This document shows, piece by piece, positions 23,067-36,163 of a DNA stretch of 64,000 bases (position 1 is the first letter of the stretch; each line of letters begins with the position of its first letter). Source of the stretch: Glandiceps talaboti (Eukaryota; Hemichordata; Enteropneusta; Spengelidae); contig NC_135550.1 in NCBI RefSeq assembly GCF_964340395.1, positions 12,607,908 through 12,671,907 on the forward strand, given 5' to 3'. Both the position numbers and the translations under genes were made by a program. The notes under the pieces were generated by a model, which was given only the letters and a program-made list of their open reading frames with translations, had not been told where the DNA came from and searched no databases.

Positions 23067-26000
23067 CTGGAATATATAATTATCTTTTTCATTCAATTAT
23101 AAAGCGAATGTGTATAGATGGATGTTATGTTAATTCTGTACTATCAATATCTAAAAGAGATAAACATGCACAAACTGCATCGTTGCTATATACAACGTCT
23201 ATAAACAACAGCTATACTTCCATTTGATTCCATGACGCATTCAAAATTTGTCTTAGGATTGCATAGTGTCTAATAGTATTTCATTGAAGTGTTTTTGCTC
23301 TATATTGGAACATTCTGAGAAAGACTAATACTGTACAGAAAAGAATATTTGAAAAACCCTTCCTGCTGTCGAACCTCAAGTCTCAAAGCCTCATGTGGCA
23401 AATGTTCTTCGCAAAAGTTTGCTGGTGGCAAAAGTATGCTACTGAAATGTGATTCATATAAGTGTCAGTATTTCTATTTTCGTTTGCATGAAATATTGCA
23501 AAGGCACTGCACGGAAAAGAAATACACTTTTATAAATACATTGACTTTATGAACACACACACACGGTTGTCGTCCTGTTCATAACATTCAAATATATAAT
23601 CGGTGTTTACTATTATGTCTTGCCTTTGAATACATTGAAAAGGAATTTTTATTCGTCGGATTACATCTATTTGCAATTGTTCTGACTGTCTCACAAAATC
23701 CTTATGCATTTCTTTCTACATACATACATACATACATAACAAAGTTTTCACCTGGCATTTCTCTGTCTCGCCAATTTTTCCTTTGAAAAAGAATAATTAT
23801 TCGAAACGTCGGATTTAACAGCTATATATACGGACTGGTTTATTAGTTCCTTATGCATTTCTTTCTACATACATACATACATACATACATACATACATAC
23901 ATACATACATACATACATACTTGACAATTCGCTCTTTGTCTTTGATTGAAATGAAACGATTCCCCCTATACTCAGTTTTAACCCGTTCTTGCAAATTAGC
24001 AAGCCTTCAAACTCCATTATATAACGATATTTTCATCAAATTGTGGCTCTGGAGAGCCATTTCATAATTTTACAAGTTGAGCCTTGGTAATTGCCCTTTT
24101 TGGACAATGTGAGAGCAAAAACAATTTGCATACCAGATTCGGGAATATCTTCAGATTCTTCAACATCAGATTCTCCTGGTCTTTTAGTATGGTTACCTTT
24201 GTTTTCAGAGTTTGTTGCTACACCTGTGACGAATTAGATTGCAAGGATATTAAAACACTTGTCGACGTAATTTAGTACAACACACTTTTTAAAATAAATT
24301 CTCCAAACGGTTTGAGTATATCCAAACCTGATTGCTGATATATATTTATAATATTCTGGCTACTTTGTTAACACTGCCTGCTTTGTTGGCTGGTCCTGTC
24401 GATTTGCAAGGCAGATGTTTAAAGGCTAATTGTGCATGTTTTTTTTTTATCGAATATAGAATACTGTTTAAAATGTAGCAATTGCCCTTTTCGTTTGGAC
24501 AGTGTTAGAGCAAAAACAATTTGCGTACCAGATTCGGTAATATCCTCAGATTCTTCAACCTCAGATTTTCCTGGTCTTTAAGTATGCTTACCTTTGTTTT
24601 CAGAGTTTGTTGCTACTGCTGTGCTCTCCATTTGAGTCGTCACACCTGTGACGAATTAAAGCGTAAGGATATTAAAACACTTGTCGACATAATTTAGTAC
24701 AACACACTTTTTAAAAGAGCTTTTAAAACGGTTTGTATATCCAAACCTGATTGCTGCTGATATAGCTTTATAATACTGTCAAGCTTGTTAACTGCTATGA
24801 TGACTTATCGTGTCGATTTGCATGGCAGATGTTTGAAGGCGAATTTTGCATGTTTGTGTCGAAAGGAAAATCTAGTGTAAAGTAGTTGAAAGTCGTCAAT
24901 TGCTTCTGTTTTTGAAGGTCTGAGACGCAAACACAATTTGCGTATCAGATTCGGGAATGTCGACAGATCCAACCCCACCCCAACCCCCGATCCGAAAGAC
25001 CATGCTATAAAAATAAACGAAATAGTACATCACTATCAGGATACACTTACATAGTGCTGATGATTACCACTGCCACATTTGTTTCGGGGAAATGAAATCA
25101 AGATGATTTGATAAAATCAGGAAGTGATAATTTTTTATTGTAATTGTGAGTATCGTCAGTAGGCATCCTTACTTGATGAACCGTCAAATTTAATTTGCTC
25201 ACATTGATAACCAAATCTATCAAAATGAGTGTCGAACCAATACTATCTCTAATATATCCTTATAATATATAAAACCATTGAAATTGTCTGCATATTTATT
25301 TGTTCGTGAATAATGCTCATATCAAACGTTTCGTATGTTGTATTGCTTATTTAACTCTTGACATTGTTGGCTGGTATAATACCACTTTTACATAATTATG
25401 CTCGTTTTATTCTTGGGGCATATTCTCACTTTCGAACAATCGTTAATTTGTACCACATAATTATCTTCACCTTCTCTACAAATAAAAGCTCCAACTTTTC
25501 ATTTCATCTCGCATAACTTTGAATAGATTGCAATTGTCGTACAAGTGTAACTATTTATATTTTAACATGCAGTTTCGCTGCTGAATAAAAGCTATTTCAT
25601 ATCATGGTGGTCGTTCGTTCAATCCTGCGGTCAACCCAGACTTTGTTTGTCACGTGACAACAACAACAACAACAACAACAGTAAATCATTTCTGCCCAGT
25701 AAAGCAATTGTAAGTTAATTTATTTAGTTTTATGAAAGCATGTACTGCTTACCCAATGACAGTAAACGTGTTCGGTTCCTGAATACCCGATTTAAACAAT
25801 AATGTATTTAGAAAGTAAGGATATTTATGAATATAACATGGAAGAGAAAGTAAATTATGAATAATATATTACCTTGAAAAGCAGAAAGGTTTCCAATTGT
25901 TAGTGATACAATGGTGACTTGACTGTTTGAACCATTATCCTGGATTATTACAAAGCCTTCGTTACCGATTGACAGATCAACAATTGGCAGTGAATTTAGA

Positions 26001-29000
26001 TGTACATCATCGATGAGATTTACCCAGGATCTGTCGAGCATTTCCTTCACCATCAGATGGCCAGCTTCAAGACCTATGATGACACCATTCACTGTTGCCT
26101 CTACCTTTGAGCCATTGCCACTGTTAAGTAGAGGTTCGCTCCATGGCATATGTAAATCATGACGAATAACCAAATTTCTATCTGTGTCTAGTCCAATAAG
26201 TTTACCATATTCTGTAACACTGATATCAATCACACAGCAGCTATTGGGCAAAGTGTCAGACCAACCATTACCATCGAATGCGGTTTTCCTAGCTAGACTA
26301 TAGCCAGTCAAAACACCGAGAAAAGAACCATCAGGTAGAACTTCAATATCAATGATACAACAAGTGTCTTCGAGGGGTCCTATGTATTCATAGACACCTT
26401 TACCAACTGGTCGGCCTGTGTATAAATGGTTGTCATTTCCCACTGCAAGTACATTAAGTGAATTCATTGGACCAAACAGATATTTACTTGCTAAAACATA
26501 GTCAGGATTATTTCCACCACTTCCTGAAATAGTAAATCGGTGAAGTATGTTCACATATTATGTCAGAGTTTTCATTGCATAGAAGAAAAGAGAGAGATAT
26601 TTAAACATTACAATCAGCTTGCTATACTAGTACTATCAATGCAACGACATCATTTACAATATATATTGAACAGCTACATTTGGTTAGTTTATTGAACTAT
26701 GAAAATCAATACATGCCAACGGAATTTGACAAAGGTTTATCAGTGGTGGCCATGGGTGTTTCAAATTTCTCTGACAATGCCTACTAGCTAGGGAGTATTA
26801 GTCAGAGGGAGTTTTCCTACCAATGTAAGGTGTTTTAACGTGAGTTATTCTCATCCCTGTCGTTCCCAATGCATCGCCACTCATTGCCGACCCTACAGGA
26901 AATCTCCAAACATTGCCGCTTGGTGGGAATGTCATATCTTGGAATTTGACATCGAACTGTGGTCCATCACACTGCCAGAAATTTAAAGATCCGTTTTCGT
27001 TTTCATAACAGAATTCCATACGTGATACCATCAGAGCGAGTAGAATGACACCTTCAAAATACATTGCGATTGTGACAATGCCACCACTGTTTGGTATCGG
27101 ACCTTGCCATGGTGAAACAAGGTTAGTTCTCACAAAAAGTTCATTTTCGTTACCGACACCAAATACTTCACCATCCTTCGTGGCTTCTATTGCATTCATG
27201 CAGCACGAATTGTCAAGTGGAGCGGACCATCTAAAAACACCTGCAGAACTTATTCTTAGTTTATGGTCTACATCAAGTCCCAACAGATTACCATCGTTCA
27301 TCACTGTCAAATCTATGATGATATTTGTATCACCAATTGGACCTTCTAGATACGGGAAAGTCGCTTCATATCCAGTGTAAACGTTGTTATCATCACATAC
27401 CACAAGCAATAGCGTTTCTAGATAATCAAAAGGAAATTTTAGATATGTCTACATAGTAATTAGCAGTCAATTAGAACCCATTATGATCGCAGAACTTACT
27501 CAATATAGAAATATGGTTAATTGTTTCAAATGTATAACAAATGCAAAAATCACAATAGAGAGTATGTGAATGTAATAATAATTGAAAATGTAATAAAACC
27601 AGATGTAAACTGAATGCCTTCCGTCAGGTCGGAAATGTTCGTAAACTTTTGTTTTTCATACACATTGACGGAATGGATCAGAATGTCAATAAGCAATTGG
27701 CAAATATAAGCTAAATTATAAAAGCTACATCAACTAGTTTATAGGAAAGATGTGCTTGTTATCGTTAATGTATGTACTACCAACCGTAACAGATTTAAAG
27801 CTCTTAAGATGTTGCCTAAATACCAAAATGACCATTACAGAAAAGAAATGACTAATGAAAATAACAAAATTGCACCATAAAGCTACATACACTAGGCGTG
27901 CGCTTATCACTTGTGTAACAGAAATGTATGTGGTGGATCATGTTCCTACACTGCCTTGTCAATAGGTAAGAATTGAATTGAATTCTAAATACAAATGGCC
28001 ATGATCAAATCGTAACTGCTACTAACAGATTAAAGAGCATATTTATTTTATTTAAAGTTCAGTTTAATATTTGGCACTCTCGGGCAGTACATTATATTCG
28101 ATTAGTCGTATATCACTGCTCGATCTGCAGCTGGTAGTTTTTTTCTACCATTAGTGCCATTCACGAACCTGCCTATTGTCAGATTGTTTTACCAAAATAT
28201 ATCAGTGAAAATAAAGCTCAAAAACATTGTCTTCAAATAAAAATGAACTACTTGGGTCGAACTACATGCTGAATGAGTTTTTAAGTGTCACGCTCGTGTA
28301 CCGCATTACAATTGTCAATATACTGTGGTTTATATTTGGCTCTAATGATGCATACAAGAATGAATTGAGAGACAACTAAGCTTTTGTATATCCACCATGC
28401 ACTAAGAGAATGAACACAATTTACGACAATGAGAGGGGGGGGCTGAGATGTTTTGCTCTTTAGTCGTGATTTTTTTGAAACCAATTTAAACTTCAGGAGA
28501 AGTCGTTTACTAAGTGTACATATACAACACATTTTGCAACTTTGCCACAGCAAAATACATATTATAGCCAGATGATATGTACTGCATAGTAAAATTGTTT
28601 TGAATTTGATATTTTAATTTTAATTTGCAATATAAGTGAAACATTGATTGTGAAACAGTCAAGCATTTACAGGATATGTTACGTAACTAGTGTGGTAGCA
28701 GGGTAAAACATGTATATGTATATGCATAGTTATGTTTGAACTAATAAGTAATATTAAAGAATTCATGTACGAATCAGGGACAAGAAAAAATATTTACATA
28801 TACCACAATTCAGACAAGGCTATATGCCATTGTAGAAAAGGATTTTCTTCTTCCATCACAATCCAAAACACAATGCACCCCTCCCCGCCCCAACAATTTT
28901 CAAATCAGCATGACCCCCCCCCCCCTACAACTGACAATTTCAAAAACCGGGTGACCCCTCTCCACCAATCCTCCTCCAGACCAAAGAAACTGATCAGTCC

Positions 29001-29581
29001 CTAAGTAGTAGTATATATGTCAATGAAATGTTCAGAATTTTTAAATAGAATGTTGTTTACACCATGTCTTATTCTACATATATTTAAAAACATGAAATCT
29101 ACCTGTTGCTTGAATGGAACACAGCGCGAGTCTTTGAGAATAAAGACAGTGTTGATCTCATCAGTTACGATGTCTGGAATCATTTGTTATGAATTTGCAT
29201 TAAAAGAACTATGGGGTGTGGGATTCTGTTATTCTTTTCTTTTCCCAGAGACATCTTCCAGAAACATCTATGCTACTCTTGCATACAGTATTAAAATTGA
29301 AAGAAACTCTTCCTCTTCAAAATAATCTTATAAAGTATGCTCATATAATCACAGTATATTACAACGCTAAATACAATTCAATTGCCTTCGAAACAATTTA
29401 TGCAGTAGTGTCAAAATGATTGTGAAGAAAAATAAAAATAATCATAAAATGATACACAGAAATTTATATACAAAACACAAAATCATAGAAAACCAGATTC
29501 AAACTGATTGCCTTCCCTAAGGGCAAAGTCTTGTACCAAATTATATTCAATTTCAAGGGTGCATTTTGTGAAAATGGTGGA

Positions 29582-29613
<32 letters not shown>

Positions 29614-29865
29614 TATTCACCCCTCAATATAACCAGCCACGTTGGATGAGTGTGGCACCATGTCAAAGTCTGTAATGTTTCAAATGTTAAGTTGCAATGC
29701 GGTAAATTTTACAGACGGTCAGAGTGGTATCAAAGCCTTACCATCAATTGTATGTTCCTCGTCATTGTTTATAGGGTTCGATAGGACTAGTGCAGGGTAA
29801 CCTAATGCCAGTGTGAGCATCCAATATAAAATAATTTCCGGCTTATTGTTCTTCAAGAATGTCAT
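22876..29865 (-). CDS. Gene 2: predicted type I membrane double beta-propeller receptor (chimeric)
   Basis: Model: exons 29865-29742, 27417-26821, 26523-25873, 24645-24592, 24223-24134 and 23066-22876, all phase 1. They total 1707 nt and encode 568 residues. Layout: signal peptide 1-41, propeller modules 42-240 and 241-457, stalk 458-505, membrane helix about 513-528, tail to 568. The tail starts YRQKKKERN, contains PKVQPITKP and ends VMTET. The 5' half follows gene 1 and the 3' half follows gene 3 almost base for base. The first stalk exon is read as a 54 nt form ending at aaag|gtaagc. Reading through would meet an in-frame TAA. Function is inferred as surface recognition or lectin. Confidence 0.7.
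23700..23940. mobile_element. Small insertion with Penelope-like motif and CATA arrays (unit 2)
   Basis: A direct repeat of about 24 bp (ccttatgcatttctttctac plus acat) flanks an insert at about 23739-23848. The insert contains a short hairpin (gaataattattc) next to cgaaacgtcgg, a pairing I associate with Penelope-like element tails. CATA microsatellites follow both direct repeats. Unit 3 has the same structure at about 43030-43265. Confidence 0.4.
24134..24645 (-). CDS. Gene 2 stalk exons
   Basis: The 5' cassette is 24645-24592 (54 nt) if the gtaagc donor is used, or up to 24529 with an in-frame TAA if it is not. The second is 24223-24134 (90 nt), a shortened cassette lacking the TQMESTA segment but keeping VEESEDIPES. 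Both preserve phase 1. A third, decayed copy lies near 24920-24975, where the donor GT has become AT. Confidence 0.55.
25873..26523 (-). CDS. Gene 2 exon B: second beta-propeller
   Basis: This exon of 217 codons, phase 1-1, is a mosaic. GSFLG, SLARK and LEAGH agree with gene 1, whereas EYGKL and VIIQD agree with gene 3. This places the recombination junction or conversion tracts in or near this exon. Confidence 0.75.
26821..27417 (-). CDS. Gene 2 exon A: first beta-propeller
   Basis: This exon of 199 codons, phase 1-1, is close to gene 1 exon A. Amino-acid changes are concentrated after residue 119 of the exon: MYFEGVILLAL, MEFCYENE, and in the terminal patch SGNVWRFPVGSAM. The 297 bp intron to exon B is 17 bp longer than in gene 1. 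Confidence 0.75.
29103..29173 (-). CDS. Candidate 71 bp mini-exon, unit 2
   Basis: Identical to the 71 bp segment of unit 1, with the same acceptor and donor, phase 1 to 0. Its place in the transcript is unknown. Confidence 0.35.
29742..29865 (-). CDS. Gene 2 exon 1: start and signal peptide
   Basis: The ATG follows acceptor-like ttaacag. The 41-codon exon has the hydrophobic core IILYWMLTLALGYPALVLS and donor gatg|gtaagg in phase 1. It differs from gene 1 by only a few codons. Confidence 0.7.
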
Positions 29866-30469
29866 CTGTTAATGGAAATGTGATACTTAATTAATTTAAT
29901 AATAAACGTATTACATTCTTTAGGCACTGATAATCATTCCTTTTAAGAGGAATGCAAATTCTATTATAACTTAAGTCCTCCTTCGGCCGACGGTTGTGAG
30001 GGAGCTATATCCGCTATCACAATCGATTCACATCCATATCTCTGACATGCAACAGCCGGTTTCAGTCAAACCTGGTCCAAAGGTGACATTGTAGAAGCAC
30101 ATGTATGCCACATATCCAAATTTGACAAAATCGTGGTCACAGTTTTTAGTCAGTAATCAATATTGACTGCATAACCAATCATTTGATACATACAACCCCC
30201 AAATTATCAGGTGCAAGATTTCTTCTAAGTTATTTATCAAAAACCAAGCCATTTCTTGCATATCACAGCTTGTTGTGTTTATGCTTTATTCATTTCATTT
30301 AAATTGTGTCCATAAGAGAAATACACGTGTTACGTTTGGTGCTAATACAACCTTTCACTGAATAGTGGTCATAGTTCTACTCGAGCAACACTGTCTATTG
30401 TATAACATAACAACATTAATATACCCATATGATCACTAGTCTGTAAGATACAGACATTCGTACCATATG

Positions 30470-31156
30470 TCCTATAAAGTTTGTTTATGTAGCTTACAAC
30501 TTTAATGAATAATTTACATAATTAATGATTATCTGTAATCAGGGTATATCTTCAGAATAATCAAATTTCATACACTTTGGTTTATATATCAACCATAATA
30601 ATGTGCACACGGTGTGTGGTTTAGTGCTTTTACTTTTAATAAGTAATTTGAATAATTATTGATCTTCAGTAATTAAGCTATATCTGCAGAATACATACTT
30701 CAAATTCAATAACATTTGGCAAATACATCAACCACAACAAAGTGTATCTTTCAAAGCCTGTTGGTATAGTTTTTAATTTGATTAATTAATTTTGATTAAT
30801 TTTCAGTAATTAGGCTATATCTAAGAATGCAAACTTCATTTAACTTGGTACATCAACCATAACAAAGCACATGTGTTCGATGGAGTTTTTTTTTAGATAG
30901 TTTTTACCTGTAATGTGTAATTTATACAAATAATCATTTTGATATTAGGCAATATCTTTAGAGTACAAGCTTTACATTTCAGAAAATGATGTGCATGTGC
31001 ATGTATTGCTTTATATGCATAATTAATGATTTTACGCTAATTAGGCAATATGTGAGCTATGCAAGGTTCATATTTCATAATATTCTAAATTAAGTGTTAA
31101 ATCATGTATAATATAATATAATATAATATAATATAATATAATATAATATAATATAA
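30470..31156. repeat. Diverged satellite and ATAAT array (unit 2)
   Basis: Counterpart of the unit 1 satellite. About 60 bp present in units 1 and 3 (around gtaaagaagcgcacctgtcg) is missing here. Confidence 0.6.
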
Positions 31157-31521
31157 TGCTTTTATAGTCTATAGTACCTATAGTTCGAAATTTTGCATTC
31201 CAACATTGTGTGTAGGCCCACATATCTATACATTCAGATTAAATCTGGTCTTTAGAGATACGATTGACATGAAAGAACTAATTTCATAATGCAAGGCACA
31301 CTGTTAAGATATAACAACACATTGGGACAACAGCCTGTTTCACACAAAAGAGTGTTGACTGCTGAAAAGAAGCTTTAACACGTACAAAGTCTAAATAATG
31401 TAGATATGCCACAAGTGTAGCTGTCGTTACCTCCCTTCCCCTTCATTCTTTTTATTTCTATTGTTCGAAAAAAAACATGAGAGAAATTGTCAGTGAGAAT
31501 GCCACTAAAACCAATACTTAC

Positions 31522-31965
31522 TTTCTCATGACATATCCTGTTCAGTCGACCCTTCTGTGTTGAGAATGAAATGAAGTATACAGATCTACGCAACAAGATA
31601 TGTACACTAAGAGACCACACCCAATTGCTGTAAGCCGGTGTTATAATTACGTAGTACCATCTGTTAATTTCGTTATTTATACGTTTCAAAATTACGAGGA
31701 TCTAAAGGAATAGTCATAGTAGTTTGTATATGTAGGGGAGATCCTCCAGGAACCTCCCCTCCCCATTAGTGGTGAACATTGTCCCTCTCTTAAGCTCTTT
31801 ACGTCTGAGTAGATGCTGCAAAGTACTTGTTTGCGAGACATAAATCAAACAATCCATTCTCCGAGTGATGACGAAATACCTTGCATATGAATATGATATG
31901 CAGCTAGTACTGTATTTTAGAAATAAATGACGGGGTGGCCATGTCCTGCTTTTGGGTTTTATATA
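31522..31965 (-). promoter_or_regulatory. Candidate TATA promoter and non-coding first exon, gene 2
   Basis: The TATA motif (plus 31957-31965) and the donor gagaaa|gtaagtattgg (last exon base 31522) are conserved. The intervening stretch has frame-breaking indels relative to unit 1, which argues that it is not coding. Confidence 0.3.
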
Positions 31966-32539
31966 TGGAGTCAGATATTTTTTTATTGGCTAATACTAAA
32001 ATCCATCGACCTACTTCAGGCCGGAGACATATACCAGTCCGTAAATACCTTCTGCAATTGATATATCTGACGAAAGAGTCACATTCCTCAGTATTTCCGT
32101 TATAAATTGTGTGCACAAAAAGTTAACGCCTATTGTCTTTGGGGCTGTTGACGTGTATACAACCAGCCTGCTCACATATTTATGTATGTGTATTTTTTAT
32201 TCTTTTTGAAATTTAAAGTGCCATTACAATTAGTCTGACGAGGATTTTGTGACAACGTTGAGGTGTCATTAACATATACAAGATTGTAAAGACGCAATTT
32301 TAGGGAACCGTCACTCCGTAACCCATAAATGGTACACGGTGACCGTATCCAACGATTATATCAAGTTAGATCGTCATATAAAGAACGAGAAATATGAATA
32401 AATGAATATTTATAAGAGATTATCGTTGTTATGCTATTCCCTTCTTCTTTGCCAATCAAATAACGACTATTATACACGTGGCAAAATGTTGTAAAGGGAA
32501 ACAATCTTCTCCCAGCTTTTAATAATTTCGTGAATTTAT

Positions 32540-33765
32540 CATTTCCATTTTAAATTTTAGCAGGTAAAAGTCTTCCCATCAGTATTGTTGTCATGAATGT
32601 ATCATTTCCATTTTAGCGGGTAAATGTCTCAATCCCATCAATATTGTTGTCATGAATCTATCATTTTCCATTTTGGGTAAAATTCATCCTATCAATAGTG
32701 ACATTTACACCAATAATTTGAACATCATATATATAATGGGTGCGTATTTTTTCTGAATTTACTTCCCATAATTGATTCTTCATAAAACTTTCAGGAATTA
32801 TATAGTTTTTCAATTACTTGCAGTATTATTTTCAGACCAGGTAACTGACTTTGCTGTGTGGGTGATGACGATTTCTGAATTTAAAAAAAAAAGCTGTACA
32901 GTCTATTATTACACGGGTCCTTGGAAATTTCCGGAATGTATAAGGTACTAACTAGATGAATTTGTCACTGGGATGACCAATGAATGTTAATCCATGTCGA
33001 TCATGCATATACTAGGAAGGAAGAGAAAAGGGAAGAAACTCAAACCGTGGATTGAATAAACGTGATTCTGGAGTACTTTTACAATGAACTACCAAATATT
33101 AAAGTGTTATTATAAGTCTTCCATAGGTAAGACGAGTAATACTGACGACGTAAGGGTTGTACGAACATATATTTTGCACTATATCACAGACTGTGTGATT
33201 CAATGGTAAGACCATCACCGGAAGACGGAAGTACAACCTTTGGCCTACGCAGGGGGCATTTGCTTCATTTGTCGTAAACCATACATTTGCATAAAATTCC
33301 ACATCTAAAATTCCAAGTTCAACTGTGCTAACACCTGAGGCATCGATGTCGAAGGTTACTATCGAGACAATATACCGGATGTAAACACAACACAAGCGAT
33401 CAGAATTTCGGATCAACTTTCAAAACATACCAATCACTATAGAATAAATGTCATGGGCTATGAGTTAATGTAGATCTGACGGTAGGAAAAGTTTGTCGCA
33501 AAGGAAACAAAAGAGGGGCAAAGTGAACAGAATTTCGGATCAACTTTCAAAACATACTAATCACAACGAATAAATGTCATCGACTGGTTTAATGTAGATC
33601 GTGACGGTCGGAAAGTTTGTTACAATGGAAATAAAAAGGGGCAAATGCAAATTGAACAGAATTTCAGATCAACTTTAAAGGGTACCAATCACCATATAAT
33701 AAATTTCATGGGTTATAATTTAAATTAAGTGTATGTCTGACAGTCGGAAAGTTTGTCGCAAGTTT
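32540..33765. repeat. 58 bp and 126-129 bp tandem repeats (unit 2)
   Basis: The 58 bp minisatellite lies at about 32540-32680 with three copies, and the longer repeat at about 33400-33765 with three copies. Between them I see no gene. Confidence 0.6.
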
Positions 33766-34359
33766 CATTTTCTATATAGTTGCCTTTAATTATTAGATCG
33801 GACGGTTCTTTGAGTAATACCAATGATCGGAAATTGTGTCGCAGTGGAAACAATGTCGCATTGTTATGTGCGACAGAATTTTCGAAGAATTTTCGGACAA
33901 TTTCGACGCATGCGCATATCATACAACCGCAAACTTTGGCGCATGACACCGGTCGCCTAAAAACAAACAGATTCATGCATTTTAGAATTCCTATGGAGAT
34001 GTTATGGTCCGTTATCAACTCGTGAAATATGATATGCTAGCACATGTAACAAGATAGCGTGTTGTGCAGACTGTTTTGTATTGTTGTTGTTGTTGTTGTT
34101 GTTGTTGATGTTTTGTTTTTGTTGTTGTTGTTGTTGTTTTCAGAAGTATCGACTTGTGCATGTCTGTGTTCGAACACTGTCGGTGAATCTTGTCTTTCAT
34201 TGTTTCAAGATGTACCGACATAACGATAATGGAATGAATCGTGTATGAAGTATCTTAACATCTTCTAGGCTATAGCTACAAGGATGCAAATCTATGAAAG
34301 TGTCCAGGGATATCGTTCATCTTTTCACGTGTCTGTGCGATCGTCAAGTACACGGAAAA

Positions 34360-36163
34360 CAGAGAGAATGTTACGCGGAACACCGAACGCGTTACGTTCT
34401 CGCTAGGTGATGTACAGAAGCGATTAAGATGACAACATAACCTTTGACATGTCGCACAATTGTAAGTTGTAATAATGTATCTTATTGGCCAAGAAGTTTA
34501 CCATCGTCCAATTATCGCTAGCTTTACAACATCGTTTTGTTGCGACAATGTTGGTAAAAAGGTATGTTAGTTATGAACGATACATTTTATTGTATATTTT
34601 CACAGCTGTGTTAAATTTTTATCCTTTTATTAGTCCTATGAAAATGACTACTATGAGAAAAAGCGGTCTTACCTAAAATGCAGCAAAAAACATTCATTTT
34701 ACGCCCTGCGTATGGTCTGTACGATCGGTTCCGTACGCCTATGTGCACACTCGTATGAGCGGTGCATGGCAATATCCAGTGACAACTTTTTAAATCCAAA
34801 ATTATTTGTTATCTGATTTGTTCTGAATTTTGAAGCGTAATTGACTGTGTATAACTCATAATTAAATTTGTTCATGACCATAACCCAGTATTCCCAGTCG
34901 ACTGTACCCACCAGACACAAATTCACAATGCGGAAATCGAATACATCAATGTACATTAAAGTCCTGCTTGCATACGGAGTAATCCGGGACTCGATTCTGA
35001 CAATTGTCCCTCCTACATACCTCCGTCCTGGAAAGAGCCAACCGTGAAACACGGGCTTACTAAAAATGATGGTAACTAAGGAATAAAATCACCCAGTGGT
35101 CAAATATTCGCAATAAATCGATTATTTAGTCTGTTTACCTCATCTTGACTGCAAAATTAAATTCCATTGCGGGTTACCAAAACTCTCGAAATGGGAACTT
35201 TTCAAGTTCTATCCTAAATTGAACCACAGCTCTTAAGTGTCTCTGAGTAATTATTCATCTCACTCAACCATATCAAATATGGCGGTGTGAACGAGGGTCA
35301 TTTGAATGTTGCAGTTCGAACTTGAAAAGGTCCGATTTCGACGCTTTTTGTGATCTAAGCAGGGAATACTACGACCAGAGGAATGGAAATGGCGTAGATA
35401 TTCGATCGATTGCTAATATATGATCATTGGGTGGACAATTCTCTTGCAATTGGTGCGCATACATTTTGCTTTTGGTGTCGTATTTACGCCACGTCCATTG
35501 CTCTTTGCTAATAGCAATCAGTAATTGGATTTTTTTACATTTGTCAGTGTGGTTATACTTATCTCAAATTTGTGTGATTTTTGTGTGCTCTTTTATGCAG
35601 ATTGTAGAATATATCCATGGGGAATTTAACCATCTTCTCACATCCTTAAATTTGGCATGGCTTGACCCAGTTACATTTGCTGCAGCAATCCATAACAAGG
35701 GGGCCTCACTGCATAATTGCTGGGGATTCATTGATGGAACAACTAGATCAATTTCAAGACCACATACTGGCCAAAGGGTTGTATTTTCTGGCCACAAAAG
35801 AAAGCACTGCCTAAAATTTCAGGTAAGAGAATACTAGAACACTGTTTCACAATTCAGGCGGAATAATATTTACACTAAAATTACAGTCTTTCAACAAAGT
35901 TTGGAAGACTTCTTCATTCGATGGATTGACGTACGTGTCATTAAGTTATTTTGGGAACATAGAATAAATATCAATGTTTCAGCTCTTAATTAATTTTAAT
36001 TTTGAGTCTTGTTTAATGTAGAGTTTCCTGTCATACTGGACATTGTAAAGAATGTGCAAATATCAAGATTTCAGTTTGTCAACACAGTTTGTACATGTGC
36101 ATCGAGCATTGTTGTTTGACAATTTAAATTCAGAGGTACTTGTTTGTCAACAACAACAATCAA
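34360..36163 (+). mobile_element. Internally deleted PIF/Harbinger remnant (unit 2)
   Basis: Same structure and same internal deletion junction (near 35508) as unit 1. The remaining transposase exon is 35601-35822, 74 codons, with CWGFIDGTTRSISRP. The shared breakpoints show the deletion predates the unit 1/unit 2 duplication. Confidence 0.7.

Noticed and set aside
24529-24645. TAA in the gene 2 stalk cassette as proof of a pseudogene
   Set aside because: A gtaagc donor lies just upstream and keeps phase 1, so the stop is probably intronic.
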